19,087 nt of DNA from Candidatus Competibacteraceae bacterium (GTDB lineage: Bacteria > Pseudomonadota > Gammaproteobacteria > Competibacterales > Competibacteraceae), in contig DPWB01000328.1 in the NCBI GenBank assembly GCA_003527885.1, positions 1 through 19,087 on the forward strand, read 5' to 3'. Shown piece by piece: positions 1 through 7,847 of the stretch. The translations under genes were made by a program, and so were the position numbers. The notes beneath the pieces are model-generated. The model was not told the origin of the DNA. It saw only the letters and a list, made by a program, of their open reading frames with translations, and did no database searches. Numbering within the stretch: the first letter of the stretch is position 1; each line of letters starts with the position of its first letter.

Positions 1-173
1 TCGATCCATTGCTGGAAGATGAGGGCCAACACCATCACGATGGCGGAGACGACCAGCTTGTAGGCAACGCTGAAATCGTACATCACCGCGAACCGCAACC
101 CCGACAGGATGACCTTGAGCTTGCGCAACGGGTGATACCCCGCCTCGCCGCCGCCCAACGATTTATTCCACAT
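1..173 (-). CDS. Diacylglycerol kinase (DgkA-like) family protein, N-terminal fragment
   Basis: The first 57 residues are visible; the gene runs off the left edge. The fragment has a short polar lead (MWNKSLGGGE), a basic patch (HPLRKLK), the segment VILSGLRFAVMYDFSVAYKL, and then a hydrophobic helix (residues about 40-55). This is the usual start of small integral-membrane lipid kinases of the DgkA family, which phosphorylate diacylglycerol or, in Gram-positive relatives, undecaprenol at the inner membrane. The ATG is preceded by a G-rich stretch (GGGGGT) at suitable spacing. The gene lies 30 bp downstream of a PAP2 phosphatase on the same strand, probably in one operon. The catalytic residues lie outside the window, so the substrate cannot be told. 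The family call is fairly sure. Confidence 0.7.
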   Translation of the reverse strand, partial: MWNKSLGGGEAGYHPLRKLKVILSGLRFAVMYDFSVAYKLVVSAIVMVLALIFQQWI

Positions 174-203
174 GGCGACCCCCAAAGAGGTGTTCGGGAT
201 GGG

Positions 204-716
204 TCAGACCAGCTTTTGCGCCAGGGCGATCCAGCCGCTACCCAGCACGATTCCGGCCAGCACATCCGATGGATAATGAACCTGCAAGTAGACGCGCGAA
301 GCGCCCACCAAAACGATCAGCGCCGCGGCGGCCACGGCGGCGACCGCCCACCAGTGCGGCCAAAGCCGGCGCACGACCACCGCCACGCCCAGCGTGAAGG
401 CGACGATCTGCATGGTGTGGGCGCTCGGAAACGAGCTGTCCCACGGTAAAGCGACCAAGCGTTCCGCCACGGCGGGTCTGGGCCGCGCCAAAACCAGCTT
501 GATGAGATGCACCAACAGTGTCGCCCCGCCAAGCCCCACCACCAGCAAGCCTGCTTCCCCCTGTTTTTGCAGGTGCAGCAGGACCGCGACGATCACCAAC
601 GTGAGCGGAACCAGCACATACAACGATCCTAGCCAAGTGACGCCGCGAAAGAATGCGTCTAGGCCCTCCGACCGGTGGGCCGCCGCGAACAGAAGAATCT
701 GCTGGTCCCAAGACAT
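204..716 (-). CDS. PAP2-family membrane phosphatase
   Basis: This 170-residue inner-membrane protein has all three motifs of the type-2 phosphatidic acid phosphatase superfamily. They are KX6RP at K73-P81 (KLVLARPRP), PSAH at 97-100, and SRxYxxxHYxxD at 140-151, with H147 and D151 as the expected nucleophile-histidine and aspartate. Four or five hydrophobic segments surround these motifs. Members dephosphorylate lipid phosphates such as phosphatidate, phosphatidylglycerol phosphate or undecaprenyl diphosphate on the periplasmic face. The length is typical of small bacterial PAP2 proteins. The lipid kinase-like gene follows 30 bp downstream, so the two may act in opposite directions on one lipid pool. 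The substrate is not decidable from sequence. Confidence 0.92.
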   Translation of the reverse strand: MSWDQQILLFAAAHRSEGLDAFFRGVTWLGSLYVLVPLTLVIVAVLLHLQKQGEAGLLVVGLGGATLLVHLIKLVLARPRPAVAERLVALPWDSSFPSAHTMQIVAFTLGVAVVVRRLWPHWWAVAAVAAAALIVLVGASRVYLQVHYPSDVLAGIVLGSGWIALAQKLV

Positions 717-768
717 TCTAATTACCCGAATAAGCCGATATTTAAAAAATCATAAACCACAACACGGT

Positions 769-3700
769 TCAAGTGCTCGCCAGCGCCGCCGCGCGTTCGA
801 CGGCTTCCCGGTCGCGGGCGTGATCCCTGGCGATCAGCATGTAGAGCGCCGGTACGAACACCAGAGTGAACAAGGTGCCGATCGCGATGCCGCCGACCAG
901 CACCAAGCCGATGGAATTGCGGGCGGCGGCGCCGGCGCCGGCCACCAGCGTCAGCGGCAGATGGCCGGCGATGGTGGCGGCCGTGGTCATCAGGATCGGC
1001 CGCAGCCGGATCAGCGCCGCTTCGCGCACCGCCGCCAGTTTGGCGTGGCCTTCGAGTTGCAGCTTGTTGGCGAACTCCACGATCAGAATACCGTTCTTGG
1101 CGATCAACCCCATCAGGGTCACCAGCCCGACCTTGGAATAGATGTTCAAGGTGGTGGTCCAGCCTTCGGTGAGCGGAAACGGAATTTGCGGGTTCGGCAT
1201 CTTGAGGAAGGTGAACAGCAGCGCGCCGAACATCGCCAGCGGCACCGAACCGAGCAGGATGATGAAGGGGTCGCGGAAACTGTTGAACTGCGCCGCCAGC
1301 ACCAGAAAGATCATGATGATGGCAAAGCCCATGGTCGCGAAGAACCGGCTGCCGCCTTCCAGCCGCAACTGGCGCGACTCGCCGGTGTAATCGATCGTGT
1401 AGCCCTGCGGCATCACCTTGGCGGCCTCGGTTTCGAGAAAGCGCAACGCCCGATCGAGCGGCTGGACCGCCACCCCGCTGATCTTGACCGCGTTGAGCTG
1501 CTGGAAGCGGTTGAGCGAACGCGGCGCGGTGCTGTCGCGCAACGAGGCGACGGTGCTGAGCGGCATCAATTGCCCGCCGGGTCCGGTCACGTGGATATTT
1601 TCCAGCTGATCGGGATTGAGGCGGCCGCTCCGTTCGACTTGCGGGATGACTTTGTAGCTGCGGCCGGCGATGTTGAAGCGGTTGACGAAGTTGCCGCCCA
1701 CGGCGGCGGTGAGATCCGCGCCGACCTGTTGCAGGTTGAGCCCGAGCGCGGCCACCTTGTCGCGGTCGATCACGATTTCGGTCTGCGGCTGGTCGATCTT
1801 CACGTCGACCAGCGGCGGAAACGCGAACATCCCGCTCTCCAGCGCTTTTTTCTGCACTTGCTGGGCGATCTGCAAGATTTCCTGGGTGTCGGCGGTCGAG
1901 GCGATGATAAATTCCACCGGAAACTGGCCGCCGCCGGGCAAGGCCGGCGGGGTGATCGGAAACATCTGGATGCCGGGAATGGCCTGCAACTTCCGCTGGA
2001 CTTCGGGCAGGATTTGAAACACGGTCCGCCCGCGCTCGTCCCAGGGCTTGACCACCATGCCGCCGAACCCCGAGGTCGGGAAAGTGATCTGAAAGGTAAA
2101 CCGGGTTTCCGGCACGCTCTGAAACACCGTGTTGGCGGCGGCGGTGAACTGGCTGGTTTGATCGAGCGTGGCGTTGGCGGCGGCATCGACGATGCCGAAA
2201 ATCACCCCCTGGTCCTCGGTCGGCGCCAGTTCTTCCGCCGAAAACATCCACATCGGCGCCACCAGCACCGACAGCGCCACCCACATCAGGTACACCGGCG
2301 GGCGGGCGTTCAAAGCGCTGTCGAGCACCCGCCCGTAAAACCGCTTGACGCGCTCGAAGCCGGCATTGATATGCGCCGTCAACCACTGGTGCTCGTCTTC
2401 GGCGGTCAGCAGTTTGGAGGTCATCATCGGCGATAGCGTCAGCGCCACCACCCCGGAAATGGTCACCGCGCCCGCCAGGGTAAAGGCGAACTCGCGAAAC
2501 AGCGAGCCGGTCAGCCCGCCTTGCAAGCCGATGGGGGTATAAACCGCGATCAGGGTGACGGTCATGGCGATGATGGGGCCGATCAGTTCCCGCGCGCCGA
2601 GGATGGCCGCGTCGAAGGGCGTCTTGCCCTCCCGCAAATGGCGCTCGACGTTCTCGACCACCACGATGGCGTCATCCACCACCAGACCGACCGACAGCAC
2701 GATGGCGAGCAGGGTCAGCAAATTGATGGTAAAGCCAAAGACCTGCATCAGGAAAATGCCGCCGACCAGCGAAATCGGGATGGCGATCACCGGCACCAGC
2801 ACCGAGCGCAGCGAACCCAGGAACAGGAAGATGATGACCACCACGATCAACAGCGTCTCGCTCAGGGTGGTGATCACTTCGCGGATGGCGTTGTTGATGT
2901 AATCGGTGGCGTCGTAGGCCAGCCGCCCTTCCAGTCCGGTCGGCAACTCTTTCTGGATCAACTCCATTTCCGCGCGGATGCGCTCGATCACGTCGATGGC
3001 GTTGGCATTGGGCAGCGGAAAAATGCCCATGAACACGGCGGTCTGGCCGGAATAGCGCACTTCGGTATCGTAATCCTCGGCGCCGAGCACCACCTCCGCG
3101 ATATCGGCCAGCCGCACCAGCGCGCCATCCTGCTGGCGGATCACCAGATTCTTGAATTCCTCGACCGAGCGCAAATCGGTGTTGGCGGTGAGGTTGACTT
3201 GAATCAGCGAGCCACGGGTGCGGCCGATGGCGGCGAGGTAATTGTTGGCGGCCAAGGCTTGGCGCACCTGCGCCGGGCTGACGTTGAGCGCGGCCAGTTT
3301 TTCGGGTTTGAGCCAGACCCGCATGGCGAACGTGCGAGCGCCCAGAATCTCGGCGCGCTGCACGCCTTCCACCGCCGACAGCCGCGGTTGCACCACCCGC
3401 ACCAGATAGTCGGTGATTTCGTTCTGTTGCAGGATGTCCGAGGAAAAACTCAAGTACGCCGAGGCGAACTGGCTGTCGGCCGATTCGATGTTGAGCACCG
3501 GCACTTCGGCTTCGGGGGGCAGATCGCCGCGCACCTGATCGACCTTGGAGCTGATTTCGGCCAGCGCCTTGGTGGCATCGTAGTTCAAGCGGAGGCGGGC
3601 CTTGATGGTGGAAAGCCCCTGGGCGCTTTGCGATTCCAGGTACTCGATGCCGTCCGCCGCCGCGATGGCGCGCTCCAGCGGAGTGGTGATGAAGCCGCGC

Positions 3701-3879
3701 ACCAGGCTGGCGCCCGCGCCCACGTAGACGGTGGTGACCGTGACGCTGGCGTTGTCGCTGCGCGGGTATTGCCGGACGTTGAGGTTGAAGATGGCCTGGA
3801 CGCCAGCGATGATGATGACCAAGTTGACCACGATGGCCAGCACGGGCCGGCCGATGAACAGGTCGGTGAAGGCTTTCAT
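769..3879 (-). CDS. RND efflux pump, inner-membrane transporter (HAE1/AcrB-type)
   Basis: At 1036 residues this is the usual size for a drug-exporting RND transporter. The N-terminus (FTDLFIGRPVLA) is the canonical first transmembrane helix. The proton-relay acid pair is present in VVDDAIVVVEN (D402, D403), and the partner lysine is in LIAKNGILIVEFAN (K928). There are two large periplasmic loops between TM1/TM2 and TM7/TM8. The internally duplicated 2x6 TM layout is visible from the hydrophobic blocks at about 338-500 and 865-1015. The acid pair points to drug/solvent efflux (HAE1) rather than metal export. The gene starts 9 bp after the stop of the membrane fusion protein gene, has a poor Shine-Dalgarno, and is probably translationally coupled. 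The specific substrate is unknown. Confidence 0.96.
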   Translation of the reverse strand: MKAFTDLFIGRPVLAIVVNLVIIIAGVQAIFNLNVRQYPRSDNASVTVTTVYVGAGASLVRGFITTPLERAIAAADGIEYLESQSAQGLSTIKARLRLNYDATKALAEISSKVDQVRGDLPPEAEVPVLNIESADSQFASAYLSFSSDILQQNEITDYLVRVVQPRLSAVEGVQRAEILGARTFAMRVWLKPEKLAALNVSPAQVRQALAANNYLAAIGRTRGSLIQVNLTANTDLRSVEEFKNLVIRQQDGALVRLADIAEVVLGAEDYDTEVRYSGQTAVFMGIFPLPNANAIDVIERIRAEMELIQKELPTGLEGRLAYDATDYINNAIREVITTLSETLLIVVVIIFLFLGSLRSVLVPVIAIPISLVGGIFLMQVFGFTINLLTLLAIVLSVGLVVDDAIVVVENVERHLREGKTPFDAAILGARELIGPIIAMTVTLIAVYTPIGLQGGLTGSLFREFAFTLAGAVTISGVVALTLSPMMTSKLLTAEDEHQWLTAHINAGFERVKRFYGRVLDSALNARPPVYLMWVALSVLVAPMWMFSAEELAPTEDQGVIFGIVDAAANATLDQTSQFTAAANTVFQSVPETRFTFQITFPTSGFGGMVVKPWDERGRTVFQILPEVQRKLQAIPGIQMFPITPPALPGGGQFPVEFIIASTADTQEILQIAQQVQKKALESGMFAFPPLVDVKIDQPQTEIVIDRDKVAALGLNLQQVGADLTAAVGGNFVNRFNIAGRSYKVIPQVERSGRLNPDQLENIHVTGPGGQLMPLSTVASLRDSTAPRSLNRFQQLNAVKISGVAVQPLDRALRFLETEAAKVMPQGYTIDYTGESRQLRLEGGSRFFATMGFAIIMIFLVLAAQFNSFRDPFIILLGSVPLAMFGALLFTFLKMPNPQIPFPLTEGWTTTLNIYSKVGLVTLMGLIAKNGILIVEFANKLQLEGHAKLAAVREAALIRLRPILMTTAATIAGHLPLTLVAGAGAAARNSIGLVLVGGIAIGTLFTLVFVPALYMLIARDHARDREAVERAAALAST

Positions 3880-3888
3880 CGCGCCGGC

Positions 3889-5025
3889 TCAGGAATTGGC
3901 GGGCTTGGGGGCAAGCTGGAAGCTCGGGGCCAGCGTGTTGTCCACCACCACGCTCGCGCCGTTGCGCAGCTTGAACACGCCGGTGGTGACGATGGTCTGG
4001 CCCGCGTCCAGCCCGGAGGCGACCGCCACGAAATCGCCGCGCGTCTTGCCCAGGCGCACGAATTTCTGGTTCAGCGCCTTGCGGGCCGCGCCGGTCTTTT
4101 CATCCTTCTGGTCCTCGACCACGAACACCGAATCGCCGTAGGGCGCGTACAGGACCGCCGTGGCGGGAATCATCAGCACCCGTTCCGTTTCCGGCAACAC
4201 CACGGCGACATTGGCGTACATGCCGGGCCGCAGTTTGCCGGCGGAGTTGGCCAGGGTGGCCTGCACGCTCACGTTGCGGGTCGCCGCGTCGATTTCGGGG
4301 TTGACCGCCGTGAGCTTGCCGTCGAAGGTCTGGCCGGGAAAGGCGTCGGTGGTCACCCGCACCGCCATGCCGGCGCTGAGTTGGGCGAGCTCCTGTTGCG
4401 GCAACGCGAAATCCACGTAGACGGGATCGAGCGCTTGTAGGGTCACCACGGCGGCGCCATTTTCCAGCCATTGCCCGAGGTTGACCTGACGGATGCCGGT
4501 ACGACCGGCGAAGGGCGCGCGGATGCTCTTTTTGGCGATCAGCGCGCGGATGTTGTCGATTTGCGCGTTGGCCTGCTTGGCCTGAGCGTCAGCGCTGTCC
4601 AGATCGGCCTGCGACACCATGCTCCGGCCGCGCAGATCGCGGGCGCGCTCCAGGTTGAGGCGGGCGAGATCGGCGCTGGCCACGGCCGCCCGAAGCTGGG
4701 CCTGTTCGACCGACGAATCCAGCTCCACCAGCAGATCGCCGGCCCGCACGCTCGCGCCCGAATCGAACGCGATGTTCTTCACCGTACCCGTCAGTTCGGC
4801 CCGGAGCATCACGCCCTGCACGGCGGCCACCGAACCGACGGCACTCAGCGTGGGCTGCCAGACATCCTGCTTGACTTGGGCGGTGGTGACCGTTTCGGGC
4901 GGCGGGACAAAATTCGCCCCTTGCGCGAACATGGTCTTGAACTGCAATCCCTTGATACCGGCGAGCAAGCCTACCAGCACCAACACGATAACGAGAGTGA
5001 GCATGATTTTCTTGGCCATAAGCAT
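3889..5025 (-). CDS. RND efflux periplasmic adaptor (membrane fusion protein)
   Basis: A 378-residue HlyD/AcrA-like adaptor that links the inner-membrane RND pump to an outer-membrane channel. It has an N-terminal membrane anchor (about residues 5-25, no lipobox cysteine). A split lipoyl domain follows: GTVKNIAFDSGASVRAGDLL, then SIRAPFAGRTGIRQVNLGQW. A short alpha-helical hairpin rich in Ala/Leu/Gln/Arg lies between the two halves, with a beta-barrel and membrane-proximal domain after them (about 220-365). Two ATGs are possible, at 5025 and two codons later at 5019; neither has a clear Shine-Dalgarno. This is the first gene of the pump operon. No TolC/OprM-type gene is in the window, so the pump either uses a channel encoded elsewhere or the operon is two-gene by nature. 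Confidence 0.95.
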   Translation of the reverse strand: MLMAKKIMLTLVIVLVLVGLLAGIKGLQFKTMFAQGANFVPPPETVTTAQVKQDVWQPTLSAVGSVAAVQGVMLRAELTGTVKNIAFDSGASVRAGDLLVELDSSVEQAQLRAAVASADLARLNLERARDLRGRSMVSQADLDSADAQAKQANAQIDNIRALIAKKSIRAPFAGRTGIRQVNLGQWLENGAAVVTLQALDPVYVDFALPQQELAQLSAGMAVRVTTDAFPGQTFDGKLTAVNPEIDAATRNVSVQATLANSAGKLRPGMYANVAVVLPETERVLMIPATAVLYAPYGDSVFVVEDQKDEKTGAARKALNQKFVRLGKTRGDFVAVASGLDAGQTIVTTGVFKLRNGASVVVDNTLAPSFQLAPKPANS

Positions 5026-5042
5026 TTCGCATCGCGCCGTAA

Positions 5043-5067
5043 ATGGGTCAGCCGCAAACTAACCCAT
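5043..5067. promoter_or_regulatory. Candidate operator dyad of the efflux operon
   Basis: A 25-bp inverted repeat reads ATGGGTCAG-N7-CTAACCCAT, with 9-bp arms and one mismatch. It ends 17 bp upstream of the adaptor start, where a TetR- or MarR-type repressor of an RND operon commonly binds. No regulator of those families is in the window. The function is inferred from position and symmetry only. Confidence 0.4.
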
Positions 5068-5220
5068 GTGAGGGATCAAGAAAAGGCGGTTCACGGCATT
5101 TTTGGCGCCGGGCGCGAAGGTCTGGGCCGGCGCGGTCGAGAAAGCACCCGCGCCGATGGCGCGCCGCTGCCGTCACGGCAACAGGCGCGCCACGGTTTAC
5201 TCGAAGAGCCTGCCCGCCAT

Positions 5221-5646
5221 TCAAGCTGACAACGCATCGACCAAGCGACTATCGATGGTGATTTCACCGCTCAGGATCTTGTGGAGCGGGCAAACGTTGG
5301 CGATTTCGAGCAAGCGCGCGCGCTCGGCATCGCTCAGATCGCCGCTTAGCCGAATGTCGCGGGCGATGTGGGTCTGTGCTGGCGCGGGAGACAGCTTTTC
5401 CTCGACCACGCGCAATTCCACCTCGACGCCTTCCAGCTTCGACTGCTTGCGTTGTGCGTACATCGTCACGGTGATGGCGGTGCAAGCACCGAGCGCCGAC
5501 AGCAACAGGTGGTGTGGCGTGGGGCCGGTGTCGCCCCCGCCGAGCGTGACAGGCTCGTCGGCGTGCCATTGGTGGCTGCCGTCGGTCAGGTCCACCCGGT
5601 AGCGGACGGTGGTTTTGAGTGAGGCATGGACGGTCGGTTCACTCAT
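5221..5646 (-). CDS. OsmC/Ohr-family thiol peroxidase-like protein
   Basis: This 141-residue cytoplasmic protein has the two redox cysteines of the OsmC fold: C55 in LGACTAITV and C119 in NVCPLHKIL. The surrounding GPTPHHLLLSALGAC and LLEIANVCPLHK blocks are typical of the OsmC/YhfA branch. Family members reduce organic hydroperoxides using these cysteines or act in sulfur/redox homeostasis. The N-terminal RVDLTDGSHQWHADEPVTLGG is the beta-strand region that forms the dimer. The start is supported by AGGAG about 9 bases before the ATG. The gene sits between the efflux operon and the pirin gene on the same strand, with about 195 bp on each side, so it is probably its own unit. Confidence 0.93.
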   Translation of the reverse strand: MSEPTVHASLKTTVRYRVDLTDGSHQWHADEPVTLGGGDTGPTPHHLLLSALGACTAITVTMYAQRKQSKLEGVEVELRVVEEKLSPAPAQTHIARDIRLSGDLSDAERARLLEIANVCPLHKILSGEITIDSRLVDALSA

Positions 5647-5808
5647 GGCGAGCGCTCCTGTAGCTAGGACGAATGGGTGTGGATTGAAGGGTAGATTGCA
5701 CTCCGTACTGCCGGATTCTCCTTTGTTTGGACTCCCAATTCAGCGGTTTGTCGTCTTTTACGGCTTTCTGGTTTTTTGGCGTGGCCCGCTTGGATCCAGG
5801 TTAAAGAT

Positions 5809-5833
5809 CATGCCGGCCGATGAAGCCGGCATG
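5809..5833 (-). terminator. Hairpin downstream of the pirin gene
   Basis: A perfect 9-bp stem (CATGCCGGC / GCCGGCATG) with a 7-base loop begins 9 bp after the pirin stop codon. On the minus strand it is followed by ATCTTTAACC, so the U-tract is weak. Position and stem strength fit a transcription terminator separating pirin from the osmC-like gene. Confidence 0.6.
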
Positions 5834-5842
5834 GCGGGGAAA

Positions 5843-6712
5843 CTACGGGGCGATGCGCCCGAAACGGCCGCCGTTGAAGTCCTTCATGGCTTCAACGATC
5901 TGCTGTTGGCTGTTCATCACGAACGGGCCGTACCCCACGATCGGCTCGTCGATAGGCTCACCGGCGAGCAGCAGCAGCTTCGCGTCCGTGTCGGCGTCGA
6001 TCGTGACCGCATCGCCGGCGCGCTCCAGCACCACCAGTTGCGCCTCGTGCGCCGGGGTCTGGCCGTTCACGCGCACGTTGCCGCGCAACACGGCCAAGGC
6101 CGTCGTCCAACCGTCCGGCAGCCCGAACTCGACGCCCTTGCCGGCGTGCAGCCGGACATCCCACACGTCCAGCGGCGTGAAGGTGCGCGCCGGGCCGGTG
6201 CGGCCCCGGTATTCGCCGGCGATCACCCGCGCCGTGCCCGCCCCGTCGGGCAGCGCCACGGCCGGAATGTCGGCGTTGGTGATGGCTTGATAGCCGGGTG
6301 CGCCCATCTTGTCTTTGGCCGGCAGGTTGACCCAGAGTTGCACCATCTCGAACGGCCCGCCCGAGCGCGAATACGCTTCAGAGTGAAATTCCTGGTGCAG
6401 GATGCCGCCCGCCGCCGTCATCCATTGCACGTCGCCGGGGCCGATCACGCCACCCTGGCCGGTCGAATCGCGGTGCGCCACTTCGCCGTCGTAAACCACG
6501 GTCACGGTCTCGAAGCCGCGGTGCGGGTGCTCGCCCACTCCGCGCGGCGAACCGCCGTTCGGCTCGAACCGGGTCGGGGCCGCGTAGTCGAGCAACAAAA
6601 ACGGGCTGAGCAGCTTGCCGAGGCCGTTGTAATCGAACATCGAATGCACCGGAAAACCATCCCCCACCCAATGCGGTCGGGGCGCGCTATAGACACTAGC
6701 CACTTTTTTCAT
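5843..6712 (-). CDS. Pirin-family protein (bicupin)
   Basis: A 289-residue two-cupin protein. The metal ligands of the N-terminal cupin are clear: H62 and H64 in GEHPHRGFETVT, and H106 and E108 in GGILHQEF. This is the His-His-His-Glu set of human pirin and of E. coli YhhW, with nearly identical spacing. Some bacterial pirins oxidise flavonols (quercetinase activity) and others modulate enzymes; the sequence does not tell which applies. The C-terminal cupin (about 160-270) has lost the ligands, as usual. The start has GGGAG at good spacing. A LysR-type regulator is transcribed divergently from the shared 169-bp intergenic region and is the likely regulator. Confidence 0.95.
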   Translation of the reverse strand: MKKVASVYSAPRPHWVGDGFPVHSMFDYNGLGKLLSPFLLLDYAAPTRFEPNGGSPRGVGEHPHRGFETVTVVYDGEVAHRDSTGQGGVIGPGDVQWMTAAGGILHQEFHSEAYSRSGGPFEMVQLWVNLPAKDKMGAPGYQAITNADIPAVALPDGAGTARVIAGEYRGRTGPARTFTPLDVWDVRLHAGKGVEFGLPDGWTTALAVLRGNVRVNGQTPAHEAQLVVLERAGDAVTIDADTDAKLLLLAGEPIDEPIVGYGPFVMNSQQQIVEAMKDFNGGRFGRIAP

Positions 6713-6748
6713 CGCGATCTCCCAAGGTTGTCAGTCCGCTCTGGACTT

Positions 6749-6782
6749 GATGGATAGCAGTTTATAGAGAGGACAATCCATC
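6749..6782. promoter_or_regulatory. Inverted repeat in the pirin/LysR divergent promoter region
   Basis: Perfect 7-bp arms GATGGAT / ATCCATC are separated by 20 bases that include an AT-rich TTTATAG segment. The repeat begins 36 bp upstream of the pirin start and ends about 100 bp before the LysR start. It is a plausible regulator binding region or hairpin in the 5' leader of pirin. Assignment to the LysR protein is inference from location. Confidence 0.35.
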
Positions 6783-6881
6783 CGGTAGACGGCAAATTCC
6801 GCCTTAAGTGTCCTACAATTGGAACGACAAGTTATTTGACCGCCTAACTCACAAAGGTTGCGGGGAATCCAGAGGAGGGCC

Positions 6882-7787
6882 ATGCAGGATTTAAACGAGC
6901 TCTACTACTACGTGCAGGTCGTGGATTACCGCGGCTTCGCGCCGGCGGGTCGCGCGCTCGGCATTCCGAAATCCAAGCTGAGCCGCCGCATCGCGTCGTT
7001 GGAAGAACGGCTCGGCGTGCGGCTGATCCAACGTTCGACCCGCCGTTTCACCGTGACCGAAATCGGCCAGACTTATTACGAGCACTGCAAGGCGATGCTG
7101 GTGGAAGCGGAGGCCGCCGAGGAAGCCATCGCGGTCACGCGCTCGGAACCCTGCGGCAGCGTGCGCCTGACCTGCCCGGTGGCGCTGCTGCACGCGCACG
7201 TGAGCGCGATGCTGGCCGATTTTCTGGCCGCCCACCCGCGCGTCACCTTGTATCTGGAGGCGACCAACCGCCGGGTTGACCCCATCGGTGAGGGCATCGA
7301 CCTGGCGTTGCGGGTACGTCCGCCACCGCTGGCGGACAGCGAGCTGGTGTTGCGGGTGCTCGCCGATCGCGGCCAAGCTCTGGTCGCCAGCCCGGCGCTG
7401 CTGGCGCGCCAGGGTCGCCCGCGCTTCCCGGCCGATCTGGCGCAGTGGCCGAGCTTGGCGCTGGGTGGCCCCCGGCAACACTATCAGTGGACGCTGTTTG
7501 GGCCAGAAGGCGCGCAGGCTGTTCTCTATCACGCGCCGCGCCTAGTGACCGGCGATATGATCGCCTTACGCGCCGCCGCCTTGGCCGGCGTCGGCGTAGT
7601 GCAGTTGCCGGCGATGATGGTCCGCGCCGAACTGGCCGCGGGGACGCTGATCCGGCTCTTGCCGGACTGGATGCCCCGTCGGGAAATCATCCATGCCGTG
7701 TATCCCTCGCGGCGCGGCTTGCTGCCAGCGGTGCGCGCCCTGGTCGACGATCTGGCCCGACGCTTCAAGGCGCTGGACGAAGATTGA
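6882..7787 (+). CDS. LysR-family transcriptional regulator, divergent from pirin
   Basis: This 301-residue protein has an N-terminal winged helix-turn-helix (about residues 3-62; FAPAGRALGIPKSKLSRRIASLEERLGVRLIQR is split across the HTH). A periplasmic-binding-protein-like effector domain follows (about 90-295). I chose the ATG at 6882 because AGAGGAGG lies 4-11 bases before it; an in-frame TTG at 6858 has no such site and would add eight residues. Proteins of this subgroup (CrgA/PtxR/AaeR-like) usually regulate the neighbouring divergent gene, here the pirin. The effector is unknown. Confidence 0.94.
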   Translation: MQDLNELYYYVQVVDYRGFAPAGRALGIPKSKLSRRIASLEERLGVRLIQRSTRRFTVTEIGQTYYEHCKAMLVEAEAAEEAIAVTRSEPCGSVRLTCPVALLHAHVSAMLADFLAAHPRVTLYLEATNRRVDPIGEGIDLALRVRPPPLADSELVLRVLADRGQALVASPALLARQGRPRFPADLAQWPSLALGGPRQHYQWTLFGPEGAQAVLYHAPRLVTGDMIALRAAALAGVGVVQLPAMMVRAELAAGTLIRLLPDWMPRREIIHAVYPSRRGLLPAVRALVDDLARRFKALDED

Positions 7788-7833
7788 GCGGTTGGCGCTT
7801 CCAAAGGAGCCACAAGATAGCGGATCGCTGTCC

Positions 7834-7846
7834 GGCGGCTGCCGCC
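7834..7846. terminator. GC-rich hairpin between convergent LysR genes
   Basis: GGCGGC-T-GCCGCC lies in the 60-bp gap between two convergent regulator genes, immediately after the stop of the minus-strand one. It could slow polymerase from either side, but no T-tract follows on either strand, so the call is weak. Confidence 0.25.
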
Positions 7847-7847
7847 C

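Noticed and set aside
744..769. Hairpin AACC-N7-GGTT followed by six T's on the minus strand, just after the RND gene.
   Set aside because: The stem is only four pairs; an intrinsic terminator is possible but not supported strongly enough to annotate.
394..4440. Very long plus-strand open frames (680 and 639 codons) opposite the RND operon.
   Set aside because: They are antisense shadows of GC-rich genes: the translations are His/Gln/Arg/Asp-rich with no domain, while the minus strand encodes clear RND proteins.
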